Assembly: GCA_051004015.1 (NCBI GenBank)
Contig: JBPCKT010000087.1
Span: 1-64,000, forward strand
DNA from: SXOA01 sp051004015
GTDB taxonomy: Bacteria; Planctomycetota; Planctomycetia; Pirellulales; Pirellulaceae
Length of the DNA stretch: 64,000 bases
Reading direction: 5' to 3'
Part shown: piece after piece, positions 18,080-26,664 of the stretch
Position numbering within the stretch: the first letter of the stretch is position 1
Layout: each line of letters starts with the position of its first letter
Notes under the pieces: generated by a model
What the model was told of the DNA's origin: nothing
The model's database searches: none
The model's input: the letters and a program-made list of their open reading frames with translations, nothing else
Made by a program: the position numbers and the translations under genes

Positions 18080-19015
18080 ATGCCCGCCGACCCCCAAATC
18101 CCACCCCCGATGTCCCGCCCTTCGCGCGAAGTCCCCAGGCCCCCTCGCTGGTTCCCTTGGGCGTCGCTGATGTTGGTCACCGGCATTTTCCTGGGAGTTT
18201 ATGCCTTTTTGGAGTATCCCCGCGAAATTGGCCGCTGGCATCTTGCGGCGGCAAGGGAAAAGTGGCGGGACGCGGAGTATGGCGTGATTCAGGGAGACCT
18301 TTCGCTCGTCGCCGACAACCGGCAGCAGGCTTTTGCCAAATTGGAGGACGCCCTGAAATGGAGTCCCGAGGAGCGAAATTTCATGGTGCAGCGTGCCCAG
18401 TGGAGGTTGGACGCCGGCCAGTACGAGGAGGCGCTGCGAGATTGCAATCGCCTGTTGGAGAAGTTCGGCGACGGGGTGGAACTATTGCAGCTGCGAGAAA
18501 AGACTCATCACTTGATGGGCAGCCATGCCGAAGCGGTTGCCGATGCCCAGCGCGTCAATAACCTCAGCAAGACCAGCGGAATTCCGCCACGCGCCAACGC
18601 TTTGAATGGTTTGGCCTATGCCAAAGCGATAGGTAAAATCGAATTGGAATCGGCCCTCAACGAAATCAACGAGTCCTTGAGGTCCGAGAAGAATGCGGCC
18701 TATTTGGATACCCGCGGCTTCATTTACTACCAAATGGGCAAATATGATCGGGCCCTTCAAGATCTGGAAGTCGCTGCTCGCGAGGCGGACGAATGGCTGA
18801 GGTTTCTCAGGACTAATGGGGACATGAAACGCAGGGTCACACCGGACATTCGCGAATTTGAAATCAAGCTGCGCGAAGATCAGGAGCCGATTGCGGTCAT
18901 CCTCTACCATCGGTCACTCGCTCATGAGAAGCTCGGCCATACCGCCGCCGCGGCAGCCGACCGCAAGCGCGTCCGCGAGCTCATCGGCCGGGATGGGGAC
19001 GAGAAACTGTTCTGA
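18080..19015 (+). CDS. Membrane-anchored TPR protein
   Basis: 311 residues. A proline-rich cytoplasmic start is followed by one transmembrane helix (about residues 26-44) and then three or four TPR-like helix pairs, e.g. RNFMVQRAQWRLDAGQYEEALRDC (in parts) and AYLDTRGFIYYQMGKYDRALQDLE. TPR proteins scaffold protein complexes; the partner is unknown. A second in-frame Met ten codons in is possible. Confidence 0.78.
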   Translation: MPADPQIPPPMSRPSREVPRPPRWFPWASLMLVTGIFLGVYAFLEYPREIGRWHLAAAREKWRDAEYGVIQGDLSLVADNRQQAFAKLEDALKWSPEERNFMVQRAQWRLDAGQYEEALRDCNRLLEKFGDGVELLQLREKTHHLMGSHAEAVADAQRVNNLSKTSGIPPRANALNGLAYAKAIGKIELESALNEINESLRSEKNAAYLDTRGFIYYQMGKYDRALQDLEVAAREADEWLRFLRTNGDMKRRVTPDIREFEIKLREDQEPIAVILYHRSLAHEKLGHTAAAAADRKRVRELIGRDGDEKLF

Positions 19016-19043
19016 CGGCCGCTTCCCGCGCCCCCTGTTACCG

Positions 19044-19217
19044 CTAATAGTCCTTTCGCGAGCCAAACCCCTTCATGCAGAGGCAGCCGACGACCAAGCA
19101 GATCACGGAAAAGACGATCCAGTGCCGCATGTCAAAGTGCGTGGGGGCGTCGCTGGCAATACCCCAGTAGTGGACGCTCAGATCCCAGAGTTGTCCGAGC
19201 CATTTATCAATTAACAT
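19044..19217 (-). CDS. Small single-pass membrane protein
   Basis: 57 residues starting MLIDKWLGQLWDLSVHYWG, with one hydrophobic helix near the C-terminus (WIVFSVICLVVGCLCMKGFG) and a charged end. AAGGAG lies just before this ATG, which favours it over the much longer upstream-extended frame. No family recognised. It is the last chromosomal gene before the integrated element. Confidence 0.6.
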   Translation of the reverse strand: MLIDKWLGQLWDLSVHYWGIASDAPTHFDMRHWIVFSVICLVVGCLCMKGFGSRKDY

Positions 19218-19424
19218 ACGCGGCTCCTTGGAAACAGAGACATCCTTCCCCACAGCAACTCTAGCTTGCTTGCCCGCCATGAGCCGCGATCTGTCCCCAC
19301 CAGCCGGAATAACCGCTGCCATCCGCAGGACCCGAAAAATCCCCCGCGAAGCGATGGTCCAGGGTGCGTAGACGCCCTTGCGGGGACTCAATCGCGCGTT
19401 AAAATTTGAATCTCAGCATCTGCT

Positions 19425-19444
19425 GGGGCCGTAGCTCAATTGGT
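19425..19444 (+). other. attL core: copy of tRNA-Asp 5' end
   Basis: Twenty bases identical to the first twenty of the tRNA-Asp gene at 35204. After this the sequence diverges (CAAGCTGG against TAGAGTAC), so it is not a tRNA gene but the element junction. The original tRNA upstream region is left behind to its left. Confidence 0.85.
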
Positions 19445-19549
19445 CAAGCTGGTAGTTTGCAAGAATGCCGCAAGTTACTGCGGTTTCTAGACTTGCAACT
19501 TTTATTTTTTCTCTTGGAAGTCCCTATTTTCCCTGTTTTCTTGCCAAAT

Positions 19550-19567
19550 CTCTGCACAACTCTGCAC
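19550..19567 (+). other. Paired CTCTGCAC octamers, candidate left arm-type integrase sites
   Basis: CTCTGCAC occurs at 19550-19557 and 19560-19567, in direct orientation ten bases apart, about 105 bases inside attL. The same octamer pair occurs at the right end of the element (35131-35150). Matching pairs at both ends fit arm-type sites bound by the integrase N-terminal domain. Confidence 0.5.
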
Positions 19568-19648
19568 GGCCAATGACCGGCAGCACGAAAGCCGTATCAA
19601 AGCATCTTCGCTGCTGACTGCGAAGTACGTGCTGCCGGTGACGGGCCG

Positions 19649-20620
19649 TTAGGCTTCCAATTCCTCGGCCGCGGCCTGGCGGCGACTGGCGTTAAGGAAG
19701 TGAGGCCGCGACGGGCCGACGTGACCGATGGCAGGCTCTTGCGGTGCATCAACAGAACCGCCTTGAATCGACCGCGAAGTTATCCGCCCGGTCGCTCCAC
19801 TCGCCCACGGGCCGAACTTGAAGCGATAGCTCTCGTATTCCGCATCCGACCACAGGCCGCATATTGGGACGGTCTGGACGCGCCCGTGGTATCGAACCGA
19901 CCTAGTAATTGAACACGGTTCGCAGCTCACGCCGGTCGCATATTTGACCGGTTTTCCGCAGTGGCAGGTGCCTTTAATCAGCGACGGAATAGATGCGAAC
20001 TCACAACATTGAAAATCAGGAATATCGAGGCTGTCTGCCGAATCAACTAGCTCTCTTAGCTTAGTTTCCGCTTTTTCCTGCCAAGTCCTAACTTGGCTGT
20101 CACTGAGATTGAAACGCTCGGCAACTTGATGGCGAGTAAGTCCTTCGTCAAATCTCAGGGTGAGAATCTCGCGATTCTTCGGCTGCAATTTAGAAATAGC
20201 CGCGGGAAGAACTTCCTCTTGTTGGAGTTGCCAAACTTCGTCTTTGCGAAGCTCATCGGACTTTCTACTCTCTAAATCGTCCCAAGTTTTCGACTTCGTT
20301 CCATCTTTATTGTGAAAGGAGTTTGTTTTCTGGCGGCGCTCAAATTCAAGCTCCTTAAAGTAGTCGGCTACATCTCTTTTGAGAGTCGTAAAGAAAGCCG
20401 CATCTACGCTCTGGACCTTTTTTTTCTCCTTCTTCTTTGACAACTTCGCCCATGTACTAAGTGAGATGTCGAAGGCGGGATTTTCGCCAAGGCGATAAGT
20501 CTTCATTACCCAGCGAGCCCCCTTTTCAATGAGTTGCCGAACGGCATCGTCTTGGGGATCATTCGATGGCTTCACTTCCCAACGCGTGAGCTGCTGGTCG
20601 TTCTGAGAGTCATTAGCCAT
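19649..20620 (-). CDS. Sigma-70-like DNA-binding protein with C-terminal zinc-ribbon segment
   Basis: About 323 residues from MANDSQ. The middle part KLQPKNREILTLRFDEGL, then TRHQVAERFNLSDSQVRTWQ, is a sigma region 4 helix-turn-helix, preceded by a charged region (KRDVADYFKELEFERRQ) resembling region 2/3 of ECF-type factors. The C-terminal third has Cys pairs (CC, CHCGK, CEPC) suited to a zinc ribbon, an unusual addition. It may be the transcription factor for element genes. Starts at 20620 and 20626 are both possible. It lies at the left end of the element, reading towards attL. Confidence 0.72.
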   Translation of the reverse strand: MANDSQNDQQLTRWEVKPSNDPQDDAVRQLIEKGARWVMKTYRLGENPAFDISLSTWAKLSKKKEKKKVQSVDAAFFTTLKRDVADYFKELEFERRQKTNSFHNKDGTKSKTWDDLESRKSDELRKDEVWQLQQEEVLPAAISKLQPKNREILTLRFDEGLTRHQVAERFNLSDSQVRTWQEKAETKLRELVDSADSLDIPDFQCCEFASIPSLIKGTCHCGKPVKYATGVSCEPCSITRSVRYHGRVQTVPICGLWSDAEYESYRFKFGPWASGATGRITSRSIQGGSVDAPQEPAIGHVGPSRPHFLNASRRQAAAEELEA

Positions 20621-20783
20621 GCCCATAAAATCGGAATTTTCTCTGCCCAAGAATCGCAAAAAGCGACCGCGTGGGGTCTTATTCCTTTAGGGGCGAGACT
20701 ACGCCCATGCTTCAAGCGAAATAATCCGCATATCCTGCCGGGCAGGAATTCTCTCATCGGCCCGCTGGCCGGCTTATCTCCCT

Positions 20784-21239
20784 ATGATGGAACTGCAAGA
20801 CGCTGCCCGGCGTATGGGCGAGCTTGGCCTGTCAATCTTCCCGTGCAAGCCTGGCGAGAAAGTCCCGGCGACTCCCCGCGGCTTCAAAGACGCGACGGCG
20901 GACCTGGCACAGATTGAAAGCTGGTGGAACGAAAATCCGCTCTTCAATATTGGCCTGCCGACTGGGGAAGTGAACGGCCTATTCGTTGTGGACGTTGACG
21001 GCGAATTCAACCAGTGGCCAAACGATGCCGACAAGGCCGCGTCACTTATGTCGGGCATCGTCGTCAAGACCCCACGCGGCGGTAAGCATTTCTACTTCGC
21101 ACTCGACAAGCAGCGACCGAACACGGCAGGGAAGCTCGCTCCCTATGTCGATACCCGCGGCGACGGTGGCTACGTACTCGCTCCGCCAAGCATCGTAGAC
21201 GACAAACCATACTCTTTCATCGTAGGGGCTTTTGAGTGA
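20784..21239 (+). CDS. Bifunctional primase/polymerase (prim-pol) N-terminal domain protein
   Basis: This 151-residue protein matches the prim-pol fold. It opens with a helix and LSIFPCKPGEKVPATPRGFKDAT (in parts), has NIGLPTGEVNGLFVVDVDG with the catalytic-type D-x-D, VVKTPRGGKHFYF with the conserved His, then DTRGDGGYVLAPPSI. It likely primes or copies DNA at the element origin. In most phages and plasmids this domain is fused to a primase C-terminal domain and helicase; here the frame stops and the helicase is a separate, overlapping gene (GTGA overlap). Confidence 0.85.
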   Translation: MMELQDAARRMGELGLSIFPCKPGEKVPATPRGFKDATADLAQIESWWNENPLFNIGLPTGEVNGLFVVDVDGEFNQWPNDADKAASLMSGIVVKTPRGGKHFYFALDKQRPNTAGKLAPYVDTRGDGGYVLAPPSIVDDKPYSFIVGAFE

Positions 21240-22567
21240 ACTTATCGAACGCCCCTGCCTGGCTGATAGATCAGCTCGACGCGCTCGCGGGACACAAGCC
21301 GGCAACCACAATCAACACGACAGCGACGGGCGGAAAGATTCCAGCCGGCCAAAGGAACTCGTCAGCGGCAAGCTACGCTGGCGCTCTCCGGCGAGTTGGT
21401 GCTAGTGAGAGTGAACTGCTTGCTGCTTTGCGGCAGTGGTCGAAAGACCGATGCGACCCGCCACTAGATAGCAATGAGCTGGCCATCGTCGCCAAGTCGA
21501 TCGGACGCTACGAAGCTGGCGACGTTGCGAACTCGACTGGTAAAGCCGCGGTGCTGGTTTGCTTTGACCAGATTGAACCTGAGGAAGTCCAGTGGGTTTG
21601 GCCAGGGCGGATTCCAGCCGGCAAGATGAGCTTACTGTTCGGCGACCCGTCGCTAGGGAAAAGCTTCATCGCGTTTGATTGGGCTGCTCGCATATCGCGA
21701 GGGAGAGAGTGGCCCGATGGTGCTGAAAACAAAATCGGCAGCGTAATCATCCTCTCCGCGGAAGACGACGCGGCAGATACGATTGCCCCGCGGCTCATTA
21801 ACGCCGATGCGGACATGTCACGGATCTATTGCCTTCAAGGTGTTCACTTTGGCGACCCTGAGAAGCCGCAAACTTTCAGCCTCGAATCGGACCTGCCAGC
21901 ACTCGAAACGGCGATAGCCGCGACGCCTGGTTGTCGCTTGCTGATTATCGACCCGATTTCAGCTTACACAGGCTCTGTTGACACTCACAAAAATAGCGAA
22001 GTGCGGTCACTGTTGACTCCCCTTCGTGACGTGGCGGAGCGGACGGGAGCGGCTGTCCTGCTCATCTCCCACCTCAACAAAGCTGGCGGGCAGTCAGCAC
22101 TACATCGGGCCAGCGGAAGTATCGGCATTATTGCTGCTTGCCGTGCTGGATTACTGGCAGCGAAGGACAAAGACGACGACGCGCGTCGACTGCTCTTGCC
22201 GGCCAAAAATAACTTAGGCCCTGAGATCGGCGGGCTTGCGTATCGCATCGTCGAACCTGGCAAAGTGGAGTGGGAAGCCGGCAAGGTTACAGCGACTGCG
22301 GATGAGGCACTGTCGCCTGACCAGCCCAAGCAACAGAGCAAGGAAAAAGCCGCTGCCGTCGATTGGCTTCGCGAGCTACTGAAGGATGGCGAGCTGCCAT
22401 CGAGTCACGTACTCGATCACGGTTTAGAGGCAGGCTTCACCCCTGCCGTTCTACGCCGTGCAAAAGCACAGGGTGGAATCGAAGCGAAGCTCGTCGGCTT
22501 TGGACGTACAGGACGCTGGCACTGGTTTGACCCGTGTGCAGAGATAACCAAGTCTCACGCCTCTTAA
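21236..22567 (+). CDS. RecA-like (AAA_25) replicative helicase/ATPase
   Basis: 443 residues starting with GTG inside the prim-pol stop codon. Residues 1-95 (WLIDQLDALAG, then ALRQWSKDRCDPPLDSNEL) look like the short primase C-terminal linker domain. Next comes a RecA-fold ATPase: Walker A at LLFGDPSLGKSF, SAEDDAADTI, Walker B at LLIIDPIS, and LLISHLNKAGG. The C-terminus holds a winged-helix-like part. It is predicted to unwind DNA with the prim-pol partner. Translational coupling is likely. Confidence 0.85.
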   Translation: MNLSNAPAWLIDQLDALAGHKPATTINTTATGGKIPAGQRNSSAASYAGALRRVGASESELLAALRQWSKDRCDPPLDSNELAIVAKSIGRYEAGDVANSTGKAAVLVCFDQIEPEEVQWVWPGRIPAGKMSLLFGDPSLGKSFIAFDWAARISRGREWPDGAENKIGSVIILSAEDDAADTIAPRLINADADMSRIYCLQGVHFGDPEKPQTFSLESDLPALETAIAATPGCRLLIIDPISAYTGSVDTHKNSEVRSLLTPLRDVAERTGAAVLLISHLNKAGGQSALHRASGSIGIIAACRAGLLAAKDKDDDARRLLLPAKNNLGPEIGGLAYRIVEPGKVEWEAGKVTATADEALSPDQPKQQSKEKAAAVDWLRELLKDGELPSSHVLDHGLEAGFTPAVLRRAKAQGGIEAKLVGFGRTGRWHWFDPCAEITKSHAS

Positions 22568-22944
22568 ACCACAAGCATCTCTTACATCTCTTATATCTCT
22601 GAGAGAGAAGCGCATCTCTTAGGGAGTACAGAGATGCAAGAGATGTAAGAGATGCTCACATTCTCAGGCACGGGAAATTGAGTATCTCTTGCTCATCTCT
22701 GTCCAGCTTTAACATATTTAACAACTTTAACGGCTGTACAGAAAATCGCTACTTTGACAGTGCCGCATAAACGACTCGACAGGCTCACTTGATTTCTTCT
22801 TTCACACGACACGACGAGACAGCATGCCCCCTATAGGGGCAGCATGTCCTGTCGAGTCGATTGACTCGGACTGCCTGTCGAGTCGCTGCTGTCGAGTTGT
22901 CGAGTCGATTCTAAGGCACTTTCTTTCCGCCTAATTCCTAGACG
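22568..22944. other. Non-coding repeat region, candidate replication origin
   Basis: 377 bases without a gene. An 18-base perfect inverted repeat, GCATCTCTTACATCTCTT at 22575-22592 and its complement at 22638-22655, is itself made of CATCTCTT units. Further on, GTCGAGTCG occurs at 22851, 22877 and 22899, with a variant at 22891 and a reverse copy at 22772. A small palindrome (GCCCC/GGGGC) lies between. Iteron-like direct repeats right after replication genes suggest the origin or a regulatory site. Confidence 0.55.
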
Positions 22945-23511
22945 ATGACTCCATTACTCCCCCGCATCCTGGCTTCGATTGACGTGCTATTATCGCCCGT
23001 CCGCGGCGACCTGCCGGCTAAAGCGTGCAAGGCAATTCAGAATGCCAGGCGACGCTATGGCAGGCGGGGTATCGACTGGAAAGGCGACACTGCGGAACTT
23101 CGCAGACTAGAACGTGATGGAAAGCTAATCGTCTTCCGTTCAAGCAGTCGCCGTTCGGTTCTCTTGCCGCCACAAGTTGAGGCCGATGTACGCCAGCAAT
23201 GCGGCTTGCCTTCCTTGGCTGAAGCGATGGAAGCGATAGTAGATCGGTTCGGTGATACGTGGCGGTCTGAGATTGCTTTGGCGAGAAGCCACGAACCGCA
23301 CGACCTGTTCCTCTTGGAGCACAAGCTCGCACCCGCAATTACTACGAATGCTTTGCTTACCGATTTCCGTTATGGGTGTGTGCATTACCGTCGCTGGCTT
23401 GACGACCCTACCCAGCTCGCATCGTCCGCTCCCTATGACGAGGAAGCGAGCGAGGCGTACCGGACAGCTTTCTTACGCGGCCTGAGACAACGTCGCTTTC
23501 TTCCGTTCTAA
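22945..23511 (+). CDS. Element protein of unknown function
   Basis: A 188-residue soluble, Arg-rich protein. The first half (ARRRYGRRGIDWKGDTAELRRLERDGKLIVF in parts) looks like a winged-helix fold; the second half is helical with EPHDLFLLEHKL. I recognise no family. It follows the origin-like region and precedes the HNH gene in the same direction, so a role in DNA replication or regulation is a guess from position. Confidence 0.6.
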   Translation: MTPLLPRILASIDVLLSPVRGDLPAKACKAIQNARRRYGRRGIDWKGDTAELRRLERDGKLIVFRSSSRRSVLLPPQVEADVRQQCGLPSLAEAMEAIVDRFGDTWRSEIALARSHEPHDLFLLEHKLAPAITTNALLTDFRYGCVHYRRWLDDPTQLASSAPYDEEASEAYRTAFLRGLRQRRFLPF

Positions 23512-23521
23512 GTCTTTGACC

Positions 23522-23806
23522 ATGCCGACTGCTGCCGCTTCACTGTTCCCACGCATTAAACAGAAAGAGACGCGGCCTGACTTCCGCAGGCGTGGGTATA
23601 CCCACCAGTGGGATAAGGCCCGTGTCGTGTTCCTTGGGCACAACCCTCTCTGTGTGCATTGCAAAGCTGAAGACAAGCTCACGCCTGCGACGTGTGTAGA
23701 TCACATCGTTCCACACCGCGGGGACATGGTGAAGTTCTGGGATGTAACAAACTGGCAGCCGCTCTGCCGGTCCTGCCATAGCCGCAAGACTGCCCGCGGG
23801 GGCTGA
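23522..23806 (+). CDS. HNH endonuclease
   Basis: 94 residues with the full phage-type HNH module: CVHC, CVDHIVPHRGD with the DH dyad, WDVTNWQPLC, and CRSCHSRKT at the end. The two CxxC pairs bind zinc and the His residues cut DNA. In tailed phages such small HNH proteins sit beside terminase genes and help packaging; no terminase follows here. The ATG at 23522 is preferred to a TTG two codons upstream. Confidence 0.9.
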   Translation: MPTAAASLFPRIKQKETRPDFRRRGYTHQWDKARVVFLGHNPLCVHCKAEDKLTPATCVDHIVPHRGDMVKFWDVTNWQPLCRSCHSRKTARGG

Positions 23807-24010
23807 CATACGCGGGGGTGGGGTGGGGGGCGGTCAATTCTTGCCAACCTTGCACTTCCGTTCCAAAGCCCTCAGCCGCACATTTTTTGGCGAAAATTGG
23901 ATGGTCTGTGCCCTACAACCGGACTCAATAAGCAACTCTTTAACACTTAGGAATCGTGACAGGCGTTTCCTTTGCCAACTTCTAAAACCTGTCTTTTGGA
24001 GAAAGTGACA

Positions 24011-24523
24011 ATGCGAAAAATTAGTGACGACGCCGTCTGTAACCAGCGGGCAGCTTCAATTACGAATCTCCAGTTGAAGCTTCGCGACGCAACACGCGAA
24101 GCGGAAAATTTGGAATCGAAAAAGTCACTGTTGGACCGTGACGTAGAAGCAGCTCTATCTGGCCTCGACCTTCCGCCCTTGGAAGACGACCAGCTAACGC
24201 GAGCTCGGCGACGTGTCCTCGCTCTTGAGCGGGCGATTGAATTGGAGCGGCAGGCATTCAAGACAGACCGCACTAGGGCTTCGGAGGAAATCTGCAAGGC
24301 TGCCCGGCCAGAGTACGAAAAGATCCTTCGCAAGCAAGCATCCGCCGTCGAAGCTCTTGTGGCGACGTTCAAAGCGGAACGCGATTTCCGCGAAGAGCTT
24401 GACTGCGGAGACGTTTCATTCACGTATTGGATTCCGCCGTGCCCGTTCCTTGGCAACCTGGACATTCCAGGCGATGCGGAGCGTTGGTTCAAGGAGCTGA
24501 AAGACTGTGGATACAAGGTTTAA
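24011..24523 (+). CDS. Coiled-coil element protein
   Basis: 170 residues, almost entirely alpha-helical with heptads from about residue 15 to 125 (LQLKLRDATREAENLESKKS; ALERAIELERQAF), ending in a short globular tail (TYWIPPCPFLGNLDIPG). GGAG precedes the ATG. By position just before the prohead protease it could be a scaffold- or portal-associated protein, but no family is recognised. It overlaps nothing; the protease gene begins 13 bases after its stop. Confidence 0.65.
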   Translation: MRKISDDAVCNQRAASITNLQLKLRDATREAENLESKKSLLDRDVEAALSGLDLPPLEDDQLTRARRRVLALERAIELERQAFKTDRTRASEEICKAARPEYEKILRKQASAVEALVATFKAERDFREELDCGDVSFTYWIPPCPFLGNLDIPGDAERWFKELKDCGYKV

Positions 24524-24536
24524 CAAAAGGAACACA

Positions 24537-25112
24537 ATGAATTCAGAATTACGTTTGACCGTACCAACTGAACTTCGCTTGATGGAGCGAGGGAACGACC
24601 AGCTCCCGCTGATTACGGGATACGCAGTCGTTTACAACACTCTCTCTATGGAATTGCCAAACCGCAGCGGTAATTTTCGCGAAGTCATTCGCCCCGGTGC
24701 TTTTGCTGACTCGCTGGTTTCTGGCGAGGACGTGTTCGCACGATTTGAGCATCGCGACGTTATCGGACGTGTCGGAAACGGCACGCTTCGATTGTTTCAA
24801 GATGCCCGCGGCGTTCGCTATGAAATCGACCCGGCCGACACCACTGCGGGGCGGGATGCCGTCACGTTGATTCGACGCGGCGACGTACGCGGCAGTTCCT
24901 TTGGTTTTGCCGTGCTGCCTGGCGGCGAAAGCTGGCGACGTGAGAGTAGCGGTCAAATCCGCGAAATCACTAAAGCCAAGTTGCTGGAAATCTCTCCCGT
25001 GGCAAATCCCGCGTATACGGCAGCAAGTACTTCGATCAATGGCACTGGCACTGAGCCGGCAGGGCAGCTCAGTCTACTGAAAATGAAGTTGCAAATTGCT
25101 GAACGGGAATAA
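24537..25112 (+). CDS. HK97 family prohead protease
   Basis: 191 residues with the family core ITGYAVVYNTLS, FREVIRPGAFADSL, the FEH segment holding the putative catalytic His, DAVTLIRRGDVRGSSFGF with the catalytic-type Ser, and LLEISPVANPAY. The family cleaves capsid precursors during head maturation in tailed phages. AGGA precedes the ATG. It is the one clear head gene here; the usual portal before it and the capsid after it are missing, so it may act on a helper phage capsid or be a remnant. Confidence 0.85.
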   Translation: MNSELRLTVPTELRLMERGNDQLPLITGYAVVYNTLSMELPNRSGNFREVIRPGAFADSLVSGEDVFARFEHRDVIGRVGNGTLRLFQDARGVRYEIDPADTTAGRDAVTLIRRGDVRGSSFGFAVLPGGESWRRESSGQIREITKAKLLEISPVANPAYTAASTSINGTGTEPAGQLSLLKMKLQIAERE

Positions 25113-25152
25113 CCCGGCATCGTCTATGGGCAGCCCGCTATAGCTGCCATTC

Positions 25153-25200
25153 CGTAGTCAGGGTGGCCGGTTTGTCTCTTTCCCGGTCGCCCTGGCTACG
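25153..25200 (+). ncRNA. Long RNA hairpin after the prohead protease gene
   Basis: Positions 25153-25170 and 25183-25200 form an uninterrupted 18-bp stem in RNA, fifteen Watson-Crick and three G-U pairs, with a 12-base pyrimidine-rich loop. The pairs being wobble rather than mismatched suggests it matters as RNA. No T-run follows, so it could be a processing site, mRNA stabiliser or regulatory element. Confidence 0.5.
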
Positions 25201-25239
25201 CTTCTCTTCTCACCCATTCTCTCGACTTTGGAAAACTAG

Positions 25240-25548
25240 ATGGCACTTATCAAATCAACGGCGTTTCCTTCCGGCGCTTTCAGCGACCACAAAAATATGA
25301 GCGGCAAGTCGTCGCTTGGCGGAACGAATCCGACCGTCGTCAAAACTGGATTCGCTGAACTGTTCTCTTTCACGGCGACGCTGGAAGGCTCTGCCGCTCC
25401 CGGCGTAGGAACTTCGGTTCTTACAGTCACAACGACGAGTGGCGGCGACGTGAACGTTTATGCCTGGAAGCCAACGAGCGCCACGGACCCGACGCTGGTT
25501 GCCAGCACTGGGACGGAAGTTTTCAACTGGACAGCGACCGGCAAATAA
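25240..25548 (+). CDS. Small beta-rich protein, possible virion component
   Basis: 102 residues, rich in Thr, Ser and Gly, with predicted strands and no signal or membrane segment. GGAAAACTAG precedes the ATG. Its place one gene after the prohead protease fits a head decoration or fibre protein, but I do not recognise the family. Confidence 0.6.
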   Translation: MALIKSTAFPSGAFSDHKNMSGKSSLGGTNPTVVKTGFAELFSFTATLEGSAAPGVGTSVLTVTTTSGGDVNVYAWKPTSATDPTLVASTGTEVFNWTATGK

Positions 25549-25711
25549 AGGTTGCATCTCTTATCCGGCTCTGCGTCGCGACGCTCCGCACCCGCACGGC
25601 ATCACGGCAACAACTCCCGCGGCGCAGGCCGTTTTTCTCTCGCTGGCTTGAAGGCTCTCGTCAGTCAGCGACGTGATTCCATCCCGTCACTCTTCGCGAG
25701 AACCCGCAATA

Positions 25712-26407
25712 ATGGTCATGGTAGGCTTCACCCCTGGCGACGCGGAACGGATTGCCGAGAGCGTCAGGCGTTCAGAGCGAGCGACGCGAAACTCGCCACG
25801 CTTCAGGCGCATCAATGTGCAATCTACGGCGATTGCTGGCGGACGATTTCTGAATTCGTCAGGCGAGACGGCTCCGCTCGGAGCGTTGATGCGACTCGTC
25901 AGTGCCACGCCCGTGGACGGCTTTGACACTCCGTATTCCATCGGCAAGCCGAACACGACATTCCAGCGGCACTACCTCGTCAACATCGAAGCTGACGTTG
26001 CCGACAACGACTACGGCGTAGCGAGCTGGCTGTCCGAAGCGGACTTCTTTCTGGCCGGCGGTTCGCCGGCAGTCGGCGACAGCTATGGAGCTACGCCAAG
26101 CTCGTGGGCCGCGACAAAGAATCGCTACGGCTTCACGGTCACGGGTGGAACAGTTGGCAGCGGCGCTACGCAGCGAGTCACGGGCCGGCAACAGTTCGCT
26201 GACGAGTTGATTGGGAAGACGACTGGAATCGCAAAAGGCTCAACTGGCACGTTTACGATCTGGCAGCGCAATTCGTCAACCGGTACTTGGGAAACTTCTG
26301 GCCTGACGATTACGGCTAGAGCCCTCGGGGCTGCCCTCACTACTGGCAAGTACGCACAAGCGAGTTGGCGTTGTGGCGAGTGGGTCGCTGGACCTTGGGA
26401 GTGCTAA
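25712..26407 (+). CDS. Element protein of unknown function, Gly/Thr-rich
   Basis: About 231 residues from the Met at 25712; a second Met two codons later is as good. The first 40 residues are basic, followed by a beta-type region with low-complexity Ser/Thr/Gly stretches (GFTVTGGTVGSGATQRVTG; GSTGTFTIWQ). This composition is usual for fibre or tail-associated proteins. No family recognised; ends CGEWVAGPWEC with two Cys. Confidence 0.55.
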   Translation: MVMVGFTPGDAERIAESVRRSERATRNSPRFRRINVQSTAIAGGRFLNSSGETAPLGALMRLVSATPVDGFDTPYSIGKPNTTFQRHYLVNIEADVADNDYGVASWLSEADFFLAGGSPAVGDSYGATPSSWAATKNRYGFTVTGGTVGSGATQRVTGRQQFADELIGKTTGIAKGSTGTFTIWQRNSSTGTWETSGLTITARALGAALTTGKYAQASWRCGEWVAGPWEC

Positions 26408-26541
26408 ATGTTAGCGAGCGGATGCGGTCGCTTCTAATCCGGTCCTGTGCCGCGGGCAATGTTCCGCACCCCCAAGCTTCACAACGGCACCGCGACGTAG
26501 GCTGCTTTCGTTTTCTTTTGTCCGCTGTTTGACAACATCTT

Positions 26542-26664
26542 ATGTGCGAACTCATTACGACATTCGGGATAACTTGCTACGTGGCAGTTGCCAGCGGAGC
26601 GGTCAGTATTTTGCTTTCTCGTTTCTGTTTTGATTCGCGGCAATGTTTTTGGAGTCAAGAATAA
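26542..26664 (+). CDS. Possible 40-residue membrane peptide
   Basis: The frame starts with ATG, encodes one hydrophobic stretch (TTFGITCYVAVASGAVSILL) and stops immediately before the next ATG (TAAATG). The direct stop-start junction suggests coupling to the Cys-rich protein downstream. No clear ribosome binding site is visible, so it could be chance. Confidence 0.35.
   Translation: MCELITTFGITCYVAVASGAVSILLSRFCFDSRQCFWSQE

Noticed and set aside
19425..19500. Possible second tRNA gene
   Set aside because: Only the first 20 bases match tRNA-Asp; no anticodon or T-arm follows. It is the att copy.
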